A DNA stretch of 39,696 bases from Verrucomicrobiota bacterium. Its GTDB lineage: Bacteria; Verrucomicrobiota; Verrucomicrobiia; Verrucomicrobiales; DEV007. The stretch lies in NCBI GenBank assembly GCA_030625775.1, contig DAOUQC010000044.1, positions 1-39,696 on the forward strand, given 5' to 3'. Below are positions 1-10,003 of the stretch, one piece after another (the stretch's first letter is position 1; each line of letters opens with the position of its first letter). Position numbers and translations under genes: made by a program. Below the pieces are notes generated by a model. It made no database searches. It was not told where the DNA came from and was given only the letters and a program-made list of their open reading frames with translations.

Positions 1-1643
1 AAGTGAAACCCGTCGCACAAACCGCGCGCGATCAATACCCCGCCCTGCATTATTTCACCCAGCGATTCCGCACCCGCGCGCTCGGTGATTTCATGGCCAC
101 CCAGCGCGGCACCATCGAAGAAGCCTACGGCCGATCCTTTCCCACCCTGGTCAATTTCAGCGACGGCGCGACTTACACCGCCAACTTCTACGGTCAGGGG
201 GTCGACTACTTCGAACTGCTCGATGACGACGGCCAGAACGCCATCTGGGGCGAAGACTGGGCCAACGGATCTTCGAGCTATCAGTGCGGCGCTTTTAATG
301 TCGACCTCATGCGTGCCGCCGCCCGCCAACGCGGACAGACCATCGGTCATTACCTCATTGCCCATGCTGGCCGCAAACCCTGGGACATCAAAACGAAAGC
401 TGCCAGTGAAGTCGCCCGCGGAGTGAAAATCATGAAAAATTTTTCCTACGGTGTCAGTTGGGGCAGTCACGAAGGTGGTCCCTTCTGGAAAAGCCACACT
501 TGGTATGCCCACCCTCACACCTGGCGTGCCAACGCCGAAGTCGTGCGCGAAATCGGTGGAGCGGAAGATCTGCTGCTGCCTGCCATGCCCAAGCCGGCCG
601 AAGTCGCCATTCTTTATTCATCATCCACAGACGCCTGGATGTTGAAACGCAACTCCGCCTACGGCTTCAACCGCATGCACACCTGGATGGCACTCGCCCA
701 CGCCCAGATCCCCGTCGATTTTCTTTCCGAGCAACAAGTCGACGATGACCTGCTGAAAGACTACAAAGTCTGTTACCTGTCCGGCCCCAACCTCACCCGC
801 AGCGCAGCCGAAAAACTGAAAGACTGGGTCGAAAAAGGCGGCACGCTTTTTCTCTCCGCCGGAGCGGCCAGTCGTGACGAATACAATCGCCCCTTGAGCA
901 CTCTCGATTCGCTCTTGCCTGCCAAACGCGGAGACATCAAAACTCTGGAAACCTTTCTCTCCTCCGGCAGCTACCTGAAAAACCTGAAGCCGCAGGGCAG
1001 CGCAAAGGTCGGCAATACCTCCATGGAAACCCTCTCTGTTCGTCAGACACTCAGTGCCAATGAAGGCGCGGCGGTCATGGGCAAATTTGAAGACGGCTCT
1101 CCCGCCATCGTTTCGGGCAGCGCGGGAAAGGGCACCGTCTACTGCACCGGTTTTCTGCCCGCCCTGGACTACATCAAAAAAGCCGAAGCTGCCAGGCTCA
1201 AACTTGAGGGCCCAAAAAAGAAAACCACAACACCCTCATCCCATCCCGCACCGCCGGTCATCATCTCGACTGAAGACCTGGCTGCAGTCCAACCCAAAAC
1301 CCGCCTCGAACGATCGCGCAATCCCTGGGACTACCCCGCCGGTGTTCGCCAGTTTATTCTCACACCTGTGCACAGCGCGAAGATCATTCCTCCCCTGACC
1401 TGTTCGGTTCCTCTCGTTGATGCCGTTCCGATGCATTGCGACAAAGGCATTGTCATTCCGCTCTCCAATTACACCTTGGAAAAAATTGACAAAGTAGACT
1501 TCACGATGAAAATCGATCGCCCGGTCAAGCGTGTTGAAAGCATCTACCAGGGAGAAATCAAGTTTCAGCAAAGCGAAAAAAGCATCGCCTTCTCCCTGCC
1601 TCTCGCCGCCAGCGATTATATTAAAATTTATTATCAGAACTAA
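1..1643 (+). CDS. GH42-like glycoside hydrolase or related secreted protein, 5'-truncated
   Basis: The frame is open to the left edge, so the GTG at position 3 is probably internal and the N-terminus lies outside the window. About 546 residues are visible. Residues 1-190 are rich in Trp, His and Asp (for example GEDWANGSS and SWGSHEGGPFWKSHTWYAHP), as in the end of a TIM-barrel hydrolase. Residues about 197-300 (AEVAILYSSSTDAW, then a KDWVEKGGTLFLSAGA stretch) resemble the Rossmann-like trimerisation domain of GH42 beta-galactosidases. The rest looks like a beta-sandwich tail. The next gene starts 9 bases downstream, so they are probably co-transcribed. The family call is inferred from fold-like motifs; substrate and catalytic residues cannot be named. 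Confidence 0.6.
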   Translation, partial: VKPVAQTARDQYPALHYFTQRFRTRALGDFMATQRGTIEEAYGRSFPTLVNFSDGATYTANFYGQGVDYFELLDDDGQNAIWGEDWANGSSSYQCGAFNVDLMRAAARQRGQTIGHYLIAHAGRKPWDIKTKAASEVARGVKIMKNFSYGVSWGSHEGGPFWKSHTWYAHPHTWRANAEVVREIGGAEDLLLPAMPKPAEVAILYSSSTDAWMLKRNSAYGFNRMHTWMALAHAQIPVDFLSEQQVDDDLLKDYKVCYLSGPNLTRSAAEKLKDWVEKGGTLFLSAGAASRDEYNRPLSTLDSLLPAKRGDIKTLETFLSSGSYLKNLKPQGSAKVGNTSMETLSVRQTLSANEGAAVMGKFEDGSPAIVSGSAGKGTVYCTGFLPALDYIKKAEAARLKLEGPKKKTTTPSSHPAPPVIISTEDLAAVQPKTRLERSRNPWDYPAGVRQFILTPVHSAKIIPPLTCSVPLVDAVPMHCDKGIVIPLSNYTLEKIDKVDFTMKIDRPVKRVESIYQGEIKFQQSEKSIAFSLPLAASDYIKIYYQN

Positions 1644-1652
1644 ACCTGAAGA

Positions 1653-4600
1653 ATGAAATTTTCCATCTCACTGCATAGTTGTATTGCCCTGTTGATCCTT
1701 CAAGCACACGTAAGCCTGTTCGCCGCTCCGGCGAAAGACGATCCGATTTTCCAACTCTCCTTTGACAACGACAATGCCGACGCTGTTGTCCGGGGACAAA
1801 AAAACCAGGCTCCCCTGGAGCAGAAAAACCTGCGCTTTGTCAAAGGCATAAAGGGATCAGCCCTCTACCTTGGCAAAGACAAAAGTGCCGGGAACAAGGT
1901 AAGCGCTTTGCTTAAATATTCTGCCGATCACCTCTTTGCTTCAGAAGCGGGCACGGTCTCTTTCTGGGTCCAGCCTGACTGGGACGGACTCGCTGCAGCA
2001 GGATCTGACAAGCGTCTGGACTACCGGTTTTTTTCAGCTTATGCACAAGATGAAGCCGACGAAAAAAATAAGGATCAGCGGAGAATATGGTTATGGATGT
2101 GGAACTGGCTGCGTTGTGATCTCACGGCAGCGGACGGCAAAACAGCTCCCAATCTGCAATGGAAATGCCGCAACACCTGGATGAAGGGAGACTGGTGGCA
2201 TGTGGCAGTGAGCTGGGACAAGGAGGAAGGCCGTAAGCTCTATGTGAACGGGGTTCCGGTCTACCGAACAGGTCAGGTAGACCTCGATGACATCAACTAT
2301 TTTTTTATCGGAGCAGAATCCCCGACCCAGTTGACTGAAGCCGCCTTTGACGAATTTAAGATCTACTCACACCGCTTGAGCCACACTGAAATCGAATCCC
2401 AGTTCAGGGAATTTGCTCCGCTTGACTTCACCCTCGAACGCCGCTTTCTGCGCGCCGGAAAAAAAGAACAAATCAGTATCGATGTTTCGTCCCGGTTTCT
2501 CCAGACCGACAAACAATCACTCGCCATAACGCTCAGCTCCGACAAAGACCAACAAGTCCTCGCCCGCTGGGACGGAAACATTACCGCCAAGAGCACACAA
2601 AACATCCAAATACCACTACCTGCTCTGCCGGTCGGAGACTACCGCCTGCAATGTGTGATGGAAAGCGAACAGGGAAGCTGGCAGCGCAGTTTTCCTATCA
2701 CCCTTTACCAACAAAACAAAGCCCCCGAAGTATCAAGCAAAGCACTCGAGTTAGGAGAACTCCTTATCGACATCGACTTGACCCGAAAAGAGAATGATTT
2801 CAGGGAGAACGTGCCCTCCCATGTAAAACAACTCAAAGGTCACGGCCCTTACCTTGAGGCGGGCGCCAAAAAATGGGACCGCATCGCAGTGGAGCTTCCG
2901 GAAATCAATGCCCCGAGCTCTCCTCTGGTGGTCGAAATCGAGTGGCCGGATGACAAAGAGCGCTCGATGTCCTTTTACCTCTTTGTAGCGTCCGAAAGAA
3001 AACAACACCGCGACCGCCTCTCCGGCGGCGTCCATTCCGGCGGCGAGTATCCCCTTAGCGGATCCATGCAGAAAACCCGTTACCTGTTTTATCCGGAATC
3101 CAAAAACTACCTGTTTGAAGTCCGCACCCTGACCGACGGATTACCCGCGGCCGTATCGAGACTGAAGATCTACACCCTGGCAAATCGCCTGCCCAAACTT
3201 TCCGTGGAAACACCAGAAAATCTTCCCACAAGAAATATCGGGCATCTGGATGAAGACCAGAGTTTCGAAATCAACATGCCTCCCCATTCTACGTCCCCGC
3301 ATCGTTTTGGCTACGCCATTTCGATAATGGAAAACCTGCTCGACCACAACGACTACACCGGACAGAACACCCTTTCCTACCCGGTTCTCCGATACAGCTG
3401 GAGCCATCTCGACACTTACCCGGTTAATAACATAGGTAGCAAAATGAGGGTGACCGGTTGGATTGAGCTGCTGATGGACATGATGGAGCAAAGACAGCAA
3501 AACTTCTTCCCATCCATCAATCTCTACACGATCGCCGGGGACATTGAGATGTCGCCGGCGGAACAGCAGGCTCTGGTCAAACAAGGGCAGTTCCTGTATG
3601 ACAACACCGGGAAAGCCATCGTCTATGGATCGCCCAAGGCCATCGGCAACAACCCTGTTCATCCTGCCGTAAAGAAAAGATTCCTGTCACAGATTGACGC
3701 CCTGCTACACCGCTTCGGTGATCACGCAGCTTTCAAGGGAATCAACCTGTGGATGCACACGCCTGTCTTCTTCACCTCGTTGAAGCGCGGATACGGTGAT
3801 TACACCATTGCCTTATTTGAAAAAGAAAGCGGGCTCAAAGTCCCCGTTTCCTCCAAGGGGCCGGAACGTTATGCCAAGCGCCATGAACATCTGACCGGGC
3901 CCGGAAAAAAAGAGTGGCTGGCCTGGCGGGAGCAAGTCAATCTGAAGATGATCAATGAAATCAGCACACGATTACAGCGAACCAAAAAGGGCTCCCGGTT
4001 GTATGTCAGCCTCAATCGTGACTGGCAACAGCCAAGATTCAGCAAGGAGAAAAGCGTCGAAAGCTTTGATCTGAAAGCCCACTGTTACGAACACTTTGCT
4101 CTGGATCTCGATGCCATCAACCGCATCGACTCGGTCAGTGTCACCCCTATGACAACTCCGACCGCCTCCCGATCCAACAAACATTGGAATCACAACGCCC
4201 CGAATCTGAATTACGAATTGATGACCGATGTCGATCTTTACCGTCCGTTCCGCAATGACGGCCAGGGAGCGGCCTCCCTCTATTATGTCTACTTTGAGTC
4301 CTTCATGGATTCCCTGAGCCCGGAAAAATACGCTTCCTACTTCCAGAATTCCGACCCCAAAGCAACAGGGCGAAATTTTCTCGCCGACTTTTCGATCGCG
4401 ATGGCAGCGCAAAATCCCGAAACCATTTTTGCCGGGGCACAACCTCTGGGAACAACGGGACGAGAAGACGTGGCGCGGGAATTCGCCCGCAACTTCCGCG
4501 CTTTGCCCGCCGGCCGCTATGAAGACGTTCCATCGATGACGGATCCCGTCACGGCAAGGTTCCTGATCACCCCGCAGGGAACGTATCTATACCAGGTCAA

Positions 4601-5546
4601 TTTGTTGCCCTGGCCAGTGGATACCGAGATCTCATTTTCGCAGCAAATCGATGGAATTCGACATCTCGGAAAAACTTCAGGGCTTGCCTTGTCCCATGGC
4701 AACCTCAGGCAAATTCTTGAGCCCTTCCAGTTGCGTTCTTATTTCATCAAGGGCCATCAGGTCAAGGCGACGGCAGTCCAAGTGACTTTAGAGCCAAAAA
4801 ACCAGCAGTGGCTGCTCGACCAACAGCATTCGATTGCCAAGTCGGTTACCTACCTGGAAAAATGGAACGGCGAATTTAAACTCGCCAAACAAATGCTGCA
4901 AAAAATCGAAGCGCAATACAAAGCGGGACATTTTGCGAATGCCTACCGGAGAATTAATTCCCGGGCGATCCGTGTGATCCCTCAGCTCATAAAGGAAGCG
5001 GTAAAAACCAAACCCGAATTCACCGATAATTTTGATGATCCAAAACTGAGCGCTGAGAATTGGAAACTCCCCGCTGAGAATAACGTTTTCAAAGACGGCA
5101 TGATGGTTCTCGACAGCAAAGGAACCAGCAGCGTGGCACTGCAAAGGAACCTCGAAGGAGACATGATTGTCGAAGCAATCATATCTCCACAAGGCGAAAC
5201 CGCGGGTGGCTGGGGCGGAATTCTTTTTCGCGGTGCGAAACTGCTGCTGCGAAATGACGGCTTCTGGGCAATTTACAAGGTGAACGGAAGCGACAAGTCC
5301 AAAGGACAGCTGCACAAAGAGAAAGTGGTAGCCGGCAAGGAATACCATCTCAAGATCATGCGGCGGGGCAACATGAGCATCTTCTACGTAAACGGAGAAA
5401 AACTACTGGTAGCCAACGAGAAAGAAGGCCTCCAGGGAAACGATGAAGGGCTCAGCCTCGCCAGCACAAAATACCCGGTAACATTCAAGCAAGTGAAACT
5501 CTCACGAATCATCGAAGACAGCGAAACCGGGGAAAAGAAAAAGTAG
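1653..5546 (+). CDS. Large secreted LamG / putative glycosidase / DUF1080-like multidomain protein
   Basis: A 1297-residue protein with an N-terminal signal peptide (hydrophobic stretch ending about residue 25 at FAAPAK). Residues about 30-250 look like a LamG/concanavalin A-like jelly roll (GTVSFWVQPDWDG, WWHVAVSWD, KLYVNGVPVYR, AFDEFKIYSHRLS). Residues about 260-520 are beta-rich. Residues about 540-1000 contain WIELLMDMMEQRQQNFFPSI and a TIM-barrel-like alternation, suggesting an unassigned glycosidase-like domain. Residues about 1120-1290 resemble a second jelly roll of the DUF1080/3-keto-disaccharide hydrolase type (DNFDDPKLSAENWKL, GGWGGILFRG, IFYVNGEKLL). It follows the GH42-like gene by 9 bases, suggesting a glycan-utilisation operon. 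The substrate is unknown. Confidence 0.7.
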   Translation: MKFSISLHSCIALLILQAHVSLFAAPAKDDPIFQLSFDNDNADAVVRGQKNQAPLEQKNLRFVKGIKGSALYLGKDKSAGNKVSALLKYSADHLFASEAGTVSFWVQPDWDGLAAAGSDKRLDYRFFSAYAQDEADEKNKDQRRIWLWMWNWLRCDLTAADGKTAPNLQWKCRNTWMKGDWWHVAVSWDKEEGRKLYVNGVPVYRTGQVDLDDINYFFIGAESPTQLTEAAFDEFKIYSHRLSHTEIESQFREFAPLDFTLERRFLRAGKKEQISIDVSSRFLQTDKQSLAITLSSDKDQQVLARWDGNITAKSTQNIQIPLPALPVGDYRLQCVMESEQGSWQRSFPITLYQQNKAPEVSSKALELGELLIDIDLTRKENDFRENVPSHVKQLKGHGPYLEAGAKKWDRIAVELPEINAPSSPLVVEIEWPDDKERSMSFYLFVASERKQHRDRLSGGVHSGGEYPLSGSMQKTRYLFYPESKNYLFEVRTLTDGLPAAVSRLKIYTLANRLPKLSVETPENLPTRNIGHLDEDQSFEINMPPHSTSPHRFGYAISIMENLLDHNDYTGQNTLSYPVLRYSWSHLDTYPVNNIGSKMRVTGWIELLMDMMEQRQQNFFPSINLYTIAGDIEMSPAEQQALVKQGQFLYDNTGKAIVYGSPKAIGNNPVHPAVKKRFLSQIDALLHRFGDHAAFKGINLWMHTPVFFTSLKRGYGDYTIALFEKESGLKVPVSSKGPERYAKRHEHLTGPGKKEWLAWREQVNLKMINEISTRLQRTKKGSRLYVSLNRDWQQPRFSKEKSVESFDLKAHCYEHFALDLDAINRIDSVSVTPMTTPTASRSNKHWNHNAPNLNYELMTDVDLYRPFRNDGQGAASLYYVYFESFMDSLSPEKYASYFQNSDPKATGRNFLADFSIAMAAQNPETIFAGAQPLGTTGREDVAREFARNFRALPAGRYEDVPSMTDPVTARFLITPQGTYLYQVNLLPWPVDTEISFSQQIDGIRHLGKTSGLALSHGNLRQILEPFQLRSYFIKGHQVKATAVQVTLEPKNQQWLLDQQHSIAKSVTYLEKWNGEFKLAKQMLQKIEAQYKAGHFANAYRRINSRAIRVIPQLIKEAVKTKPEFTDNFDDPKLSAENWKLPAENNVFKDGMMVLDSKGTSSVALQRNLEGDMIVEAIISPQGETAGGWGGILFRGAKLLLRNDGFWAIYKVNGSDKSKGQLHKEKVVAGKEYHLKIMRRGNMSIFYVNGEKLLVANEKEGLQGNDEGLSLASTKYPVTFKQVKLSRIIEDSETGEKKK

Positions 5547-5553
5547 CAACCAT

Positions 5554-5628
5554 GTAGGACAAATTTCCATATTTGTCTTCCTATGTGCCACTTTCTCTCA
5601 AGACGACAAATTCCCATATTTGTCCTAC
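5554..5628. repeat. Inverted pair of REP-like palindromes
   Basis: GTAGGACAAAT at the left end and ATTTGTCCTAC at the right end (5618-5628) are exact inverted copies. Each half is itself a palindrome: GACAAAT-N6-ATTTGTC at 5558-5577 and 5605-5624. The two 20-base units differ at one position (TTTCCAT versus TTCCCAT). The element sits between convergent genes, 7 bases after one stop and 1 base before the other, so it may also act as a bidirectional terminator or RNA stabiliser. The architecture is typical of REP/RAYT-mobilised repeats; whether a RAYT transposase exists in the genome is unknown. Confidence 0.75.
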
Positions 5629-5629
5629 C

Positions 5630-6487
5630 CTAGGCGCGATCCCAAGTCGCAGGATCGAGGCCGTAGTAACCCTTGAGTTCATCGTACAATTCCTCGTGTT
5701 TTTTGCGCAGCCTCCGTGGCTTTTCAAAAAACGTCTCCGTTGCCACCGCAAAAAATTCAGCGGGATTGGTCGCCCCATAAGCATCGATCAATTCGCGCTT
5801 CCCCGCCTCGGTTTCCTCGACCAGCTTTTCATAATCGTGACCCAGAATGCGTGCCCAGTCCTTGTAATCGGCAGGGCTATTTAGAATCGGAGCCCCATCA
5901 GCTATCCCATCCACCTGATCCAGTTGATGCGCAAACTCATGGATCACCACATTCTCACCATCGTCTTCATTCAAGGCCCCTCTTAGGGCACTTTTCCAAG
6001 CGATGATGACCGAACCACTTCCCCACGACTCTCCCAGGCGAATCGGATCCACTTCCCCTGAACTGTCTGCCTCCGGCAAAGAAAACAAACTGCGCCGTCC
6101 CTGATGAAAGGCTCCAGGATAAACAAGTACCGAGCGCAAGTTGCAGAAATAATTATGCTTTTTCAAGCCGATGAGCAGCAAACAGGCCTGGGCTGCTATG
6201 ACCACCCGCATCTCGTCGTCCACTTCCTCCAGCTCTCCGCAGGCTTCGAATCGTTTCTCGGCGAGAAACACCTGCACGTGTTTTTGCAGCCTTTGCTGCA
6301 AGGGCGGTGGCAAATGCTTATAGAATTTGCAGCGCCGCTCAATAATTGCCGTCCATTTTTGCGGCAAGGGCTGCGAGAGAAGCTTTTTCCGCTGTGATCG
6401 CTGCATGGGTCGCCTGAAAAGCAGCATCAAACCATAAATGCAGGCAATACTGAACAGCAAGCCGGTTGGAATCCATAACAATGTCAT
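5630..6487 (-). CDS. mtfA: MtfA-like zinc metallopeptidase (M90 family)
   Basis: A 285-residue protein with an N-terminal membrane segment (residues about 3-24) followed by an Arg/Lys-rich stop-transfer stretch. The zinc motif HEFAH lies at residues 183-187 (VVIHEFAHQLD). A downstream NPAEFFAVATETFF segment carries the likely third metal ligand (Glu), as in E. coli MtfA, an aminopeptidase known for binding the Mlc repressor. The SWGSGSV and VIIAWKSALRGA segments are family-typical. It is divergent from sucC with 120 bases between starts, and convergent with the LamG gene. The metallopeptidase call is firm; a role in sugar-uptake control here is not shown. Confidence 0.88.
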   Translation of the reverse strand: MTLLWIPTGLLFSIACIYGLMLLFRRPMQRSQRKKLLSQPLPQKWTAIIERRCKFYKHLPPPLQQRLQKHVQVFLAEKRFEACGELEEVDDEMRVVIAAQACLLLIGLKKHNYFCNLRSVLVYPGAFHQGRRSLFSLPEADSSGEVDPIRLGESWGSGSVIIAWKSALRGALNEDDGENVVIHEFAHQLDQVDGIADGAPILNSPADYKDWARILGHDYEKLVEETEAGKRELIDAYGATNPAEFFAVATETFFEKPRRLRKKHEELYDELKGYYGLDPATWDRA

Positions 6488-6607
6488 GGTGAGTTCCTAT
6501 AAGAGAATTTGTGAAATAATACGACAGAAAAGGAACAGATTCGTGGCTTGACGAAAAGCAGAGTCCCTCTAAGTTGCGCTCCGCTCGCGATTTCCGCCCC
6601 AGCGCCC

Positions 6608-7789
6608 ATGAATATTCACGAATACCAAGCCAAAGAACTCTTCGACAAATACGGAGTTGCCACTCCTGCCGGAGGTGTCGCAGAAACTGTAAACCAAGTA
6701 ATCGAGGTGGCCAGGGAGCTCGGAACAGACACGGTAGTCGTCAAAGCTCAAATCCATGCAGGCGGTCGCGGCAAAGGCACTTTCAAAAGCGGTTTTCAGG
6801 GCGGAGTGCATTTGTGTGACTCTCCTGAGAAAGCGGGTGAAATCGCTGGCAAAATGCTCGGCGAGGTGCTCGTAACGCACCAATCCGGTGAAGAAGGCAA
6901 ACTAGTGAACAAAGTATTGGTCGCCGCTTCAGTAGATATCGACAAAGAATTTTACTTTGCCATCCTGATGGATCGTGAAACTGAACGCGCCGTGATCGTT
7001 GCCAGTAGCGAAGGTGGTGTGGACATCGAGGATGTGGCCGAAAACACACCCGAAAAACTCATTCGTGTGCCAATCCACCCCACTCTGGGTTTGCAAGGTT
7101 ATCAGGCGAGAACCATCGCCAAGCAGATCGGCTTCACTAGCGAGCAAATGCGCCCTGCGGCAAAATTGTTCGCCGCTGCTTACAAGCTGTTCATGGCCAC
7201 CGATTGCTCGATGGTGGAAATCAACCCACTGGTGCTGACAACTGACGGCGAAGTGCAGGCCTTGGATGCCAAATTTGGTTTTGATGACAACGCTCTCTTC
7301 CGTCACCCTGAAATCGCCGCTCTGCGCGATACGGATGAAGAAGACCCACGCGAAGTCGCTGCCTCAAAATTTGATCTCAACTATATCGGTCTCGATGGCA
7401 ACATCGCTTGTATGGTCAATGGGGCAGGTCTGGCCATGGCAACCATGGACATCATCAAACATTACGGTGGAGATCCCGCCAACTTTCTTGACGTCGGTGG
7501 TGGTGCTACGGAAGAACAAGTACGCGAAGCTTTCCGCATTCTGGCTGGTGACCCTAAAGTCGAAGCCATTCTGGTGAACATCTTCGGTGGCATCATGCAG
7601 TGCGATGTGATCGCCCAGGGCATCATCAACGCAGCCGAGGAAATCGAAATGAATCTGCCTCTCATCGTTCGCCTTGAAGGCACCAACGTCGCCGAAGGGC
7701 GCAAGTTGCTCGAAGAATCCGGCATCAATCTTATCACTGCGAGCGACCTCGGAGATGCTGCTAAAAAAGCAGTCGAATCAGTAGCCTAA
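6608..7789 (+). CDS. sucC: Succinyl-CoA synthetase beta subunit (ADP/GDP-forming)
   Basis: SucC pairs with SucD to interconvert succinyl-CoA and succinate with nucleotide phosphorylation in the TCA cycle. The ATG at 6608 gives 393 residues starting [12 protein letters not shown], the standard family N-terminus; the frame opens further upstream but those codons do not look like SucC. The ATP-grasp nucleotide-binding region shows [14 protein letters not shown], and the C-terminal ligase domain shows [13 protein letters not shown] and [16 protein letters not shown]. Length matches the usual 385-400. sucD begins 21 bases after the stop, and gltA follows, so the three probably form one transcription unit. 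Confidence 0.97.
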   Translation: MNIHEYQAKELFDKYGVATPAGGVAETVNQVIEVARELGTDTVVVKAQIHAGGRGKGTFKSGFQGGVHLCDSPEKAGEIAGKMLGEVLVTHQSGEEGKLVNKVLVAASVDIDKEFYFAILMDRETERAVIVASSEGGVDIEDVAENTPEKLIRVPIHPTLGLQGYQARTIAKQIGFTSEQMRPAAKLFAAAYKLFMATDCSMVEINPLVLTTDGEVQALDAKFGFDDNALFRHPEIAALRDTDEEDPREVAASKFDLNYIGLDGNIACMVNGAGLAMATMDIIKHYGGDPANFLDVGGGATEEQVREAFRILAGDPKVEAILVNIFGGIMQCDVIAQGIINAAEEIEMNLPLIVRLEGTNVAEGRKLLEESGINLITASDLGDAAKKAVESVA

Positions 7790-7810
7790 TCCTTAAATAG
7801 TTTTTATATC

Positions 7811-8683
7811 ATGTCAGTTTTGGTTAATAACGATACACGGCTCCTGGTTCAAGGGATCACAGGAAATTCTGGTGCGACCCACGCAAGAGGCTGCCTCGAA
7901 TATGGCACCAATGTAGTTTCCGGAGTCACTCCCGGCCGCGGCGGCCAGGTCTTTGATGACAAAGTGCCGGTCTTTGACACCGTTGTGGAAGCCCGCGAAG
8001 AAAGCGGCTGCAACGCAACGATGATTTTTGTTCCACCCGCTTTTGCTGCGGATTCGATCATGGAAGCCGTCGACGCAGGCATCGAGTTGGTCGTCGCCAT
8101 CACGGAAGGCATTCCTGTCGCTGACATGATGCGGGTGAAAACCAAACTTGCCCACAGCAAAAGCGTTTTGATCGGCCCTAATTGCCCGGGTATCATCACT
8201 CCCGGACAGTGCAAAATCGGCATCATGCCCGGATACATTCACAAGCCCGGCGACATCGGCGTGATTTCCCGCTCAGGCACCCTGACCTACGAAGCTGTTT
8301 GGCAGTTGACTGAAGCCGGCTACGGCCAGAGCACCTGTATCGGTATCGGTGGCGACCCCATCCACGGCATGACACACCTGCAAGCCGCTCAACTATTTAC
8401 TGAAGACCCAGACACCCGTGCTTTCATCCTGATCGGAGAGATCGGAGGAAGTGAAGAAGAGGAAGCCGCAGCCTGGATCAAGGAGAACTGCGACAAACCG
8501 GTAGCTGCATTTATTGCTGGTGCCACCGCTCCTCCCGGACGGCGTATGGGACACGCAGGTGCCATTATATCCGGAGGAAAAGGCACGGCTTCAGCAAAAC
8601 AGGAAGCCTTACGCGATGCCGGCATCGTATTGGCCGACACCCCGGCCGAAATGGGTGCTGCCCTGATCAAAGCACTGGGCTAA
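7811..8683 (+). CDS. sucD: Succinyl-CoA synthetase alpha subunit
   Basis: A 290-residue CoA-binding subunit with an N-terminal Rossmann CoA-binding domain ([20 protein letters not shown], then VTPGRGG). [20 protein letters not shown] is family-typical. The active-site phosphohistidine is His248 in [17 protein letters not shown]. It works with SucC, encoded 21 bases upstream; gltA starts 47 bases downstream. All key motifs are present and the length is normal. Confidence 0.97.
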   Translation: MSVLVNNDTRLLVQGITGNSGATHARGCLEYGTNVVSGVTPGRGGQVFDDKVPVFDTVVEAREESGCNATMIFVPPAFAADSIMEAVDAGIELVVAITEGIPVADMMRVKTKLAHSKSVLIGPNCPGIITPGQCKIGIMPGYIHKPGDIGVISRSGTLTYEAVWQLTEAGYGQSTCIGIGGDPIHGMTHLQAAQLFTEDPDTRAFILIGEIGGSEEEEAAAWIKENCDKPVAAFIAGATAPPGRRMGHAGAIISGGKGTASAKQEALRDAGIVLADTPAEMGAALIKALG

Positions 8684-8730
8684 AGCCCTCATCAAAAAAC
8701 ACCCCACATCAATATTTTACTAATAACGTA

Positions 8731-9867
8731 ATGCCAGACACACCAGCAGAATACGCAAAAGGACTCGCAGGGGTCATCGCTAACGAATCTAAACTCAGCG
8801 ATGTTCAGGGACAGGCCGGCATCCTGCGTTATCTGGGTTACAATATCAACGACCTCGTTGAACACACCACTTTCGAAGAAGTTGTTCACTTGCTTCATCG
8901 CGGCAAACTACCGAACGAAGCTGAACTGGCTGATCTGACCAATACCCTGCGCTCTCTGCGCTCTCTGCCTCAAGGTATCATTGATTTCATCAAATCTGCG
9001 CCAAAGGATGCTGGCCCGATGGACGTGGTTAGAACTGGTGTCAGCATGCTCGGCTTGTATGACACGCGTGGAGAATACCAGGACCGCCCCTTGAACGAAG
9101 AGCGCTCACTGGCCATCATCGCCAAAATCCCCCTGATCGTAGCTTATTACCACCGCGCAAGACAGGGCCTGGATTTCCCTGAAACCCGCACTGATCTGTC
9201 CGAAGCCGGACATTTCCTCTACCTCATCACTGGTGAAGAGCCTGGCGTAGAAGCGACCAGAACCCTCGATGTGGCTTATATCATTCATGCCGACCACGGA
9301 ATGAATGCCTCGACCTTTTCAGCTCGTGTGACCATCGCTACTCTCAGCGATATCTACTCAGCCATCACTTCCGCCATTGGCACCCTCAAGGGACCACTGC
9401 ACGGAGGAGCGAACGAAGGAGTGATCACCATGCTTCAGGAAATAGGCGAAGCAGACAAAGTTGATGCCTGGGTGCAGGACAAGCTGGATAAAAAAGAGAA
9501 AATCATGGGCATCGGGCACCGCATCTACAAAGTACTCGACCCACGCGCACCGCACTTGCGTAAAATGGCGGCCAAACTCACCGAAGAACTCGGCGAAAGC
9601 AAATGGCTCATCATGTCGGAACGCATCGCGGAAATCATGCGTGATGAAAAAGGGCTCGAAGCCAATGTCGATTTTTATTCAGCAACGGTTTATTATTCGC
9701 TGGGAATTCCAACTGATTTATTCACCCCGATTTTTGCCATTTCGCGTGCGGCAGGCTGGACCGCCCAGGTACTCGAGCAACTGGATGACAACCGCCTCTA
9801 TCGCCCACTGACCCTTTACACCGGCCCAACGGAAGATGTTCCGATCCCTCCAATGAGCGAGCGCTAA
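8731..9867 (+). CDS. gltA: Citrate synthase (short, type I-like)
   Basis: A 378-residue enzyme condensing oxaloacetate and acetyl-CoA. The catalytic triad is visible: His224 (GPLHGGANEG), His263 (IGHRIYKVLDPRA) and Asp314 (ANVDFYSATVYY). This is the short form found in many Gram-positives and archaea rather than the roughly 430-residue NADH-regulated form. Short forms grade into 2-methylcitrate synthase (PrpC), but no other methylcitrate gene is nearby and it directly follows sucCD, so the TCA role is preferred. An imperfect hairpin lies about 20 bases after the stop. Confidence 0.93.
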   Translation: MPDTPAEYAKGLAGVIANESKLSDVQGQAGILRYLGYNINDLVEHTTFEEVVHLLHRGKLPNEAELADLTNTLRSLRSLPQGIIDFIKSAPKDAGPMDVVRTGVSMLGLYDTRGEYQDRPLNEERSLAIIAKIPLIVAYYHRARQGLDFPETRTDLSEAGHFLYLITGEEPGVEATRTLDVAYIIHADHGMNASTFSARVTIATLSDIYSAITSAIGTLKGPLHGGANEGVITMLQEIGEADKVDAWVQDKLDKKEKIMGIGHRIYKVLDPRAPHLRKMAAKLTEELGESKWLIMSERIAEIMRDEKGLEANVDFYSATVYYSLGIPTDLFTPIFAISRAAGWTAQVLEQLDDNRLYRPLTLYTGPTEDVPIPPMSER

Positions 9868-9888
9868 GCCCTCGTTGATTGTTCAAAT

Positions 9889-9906
9889 TACCCCAGGCTC
9901 TGGGTA
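9889..9906 (+). terminator. Imperfect hairpin downstream of gltA
   Basis: TACCC and AG pair with CTGGGTA around a three-base loop, leaving one bulged C. It lies 22 bases after the gltA stop. There is no following T-run, so this is at best a weak or factor-dependent terminator or an mRNA 3' end structure. Confidence 0.3.
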
Positions 9907-10003
9907 GCAGACTCCAGCGCTTGACCAAGGGGTGCAGTAATGGAAACTTGTCGGAATCTACTTTCCGTGCTTTTCTTAACCCTCCAACCCACCTTTTCCT
10001 GTT

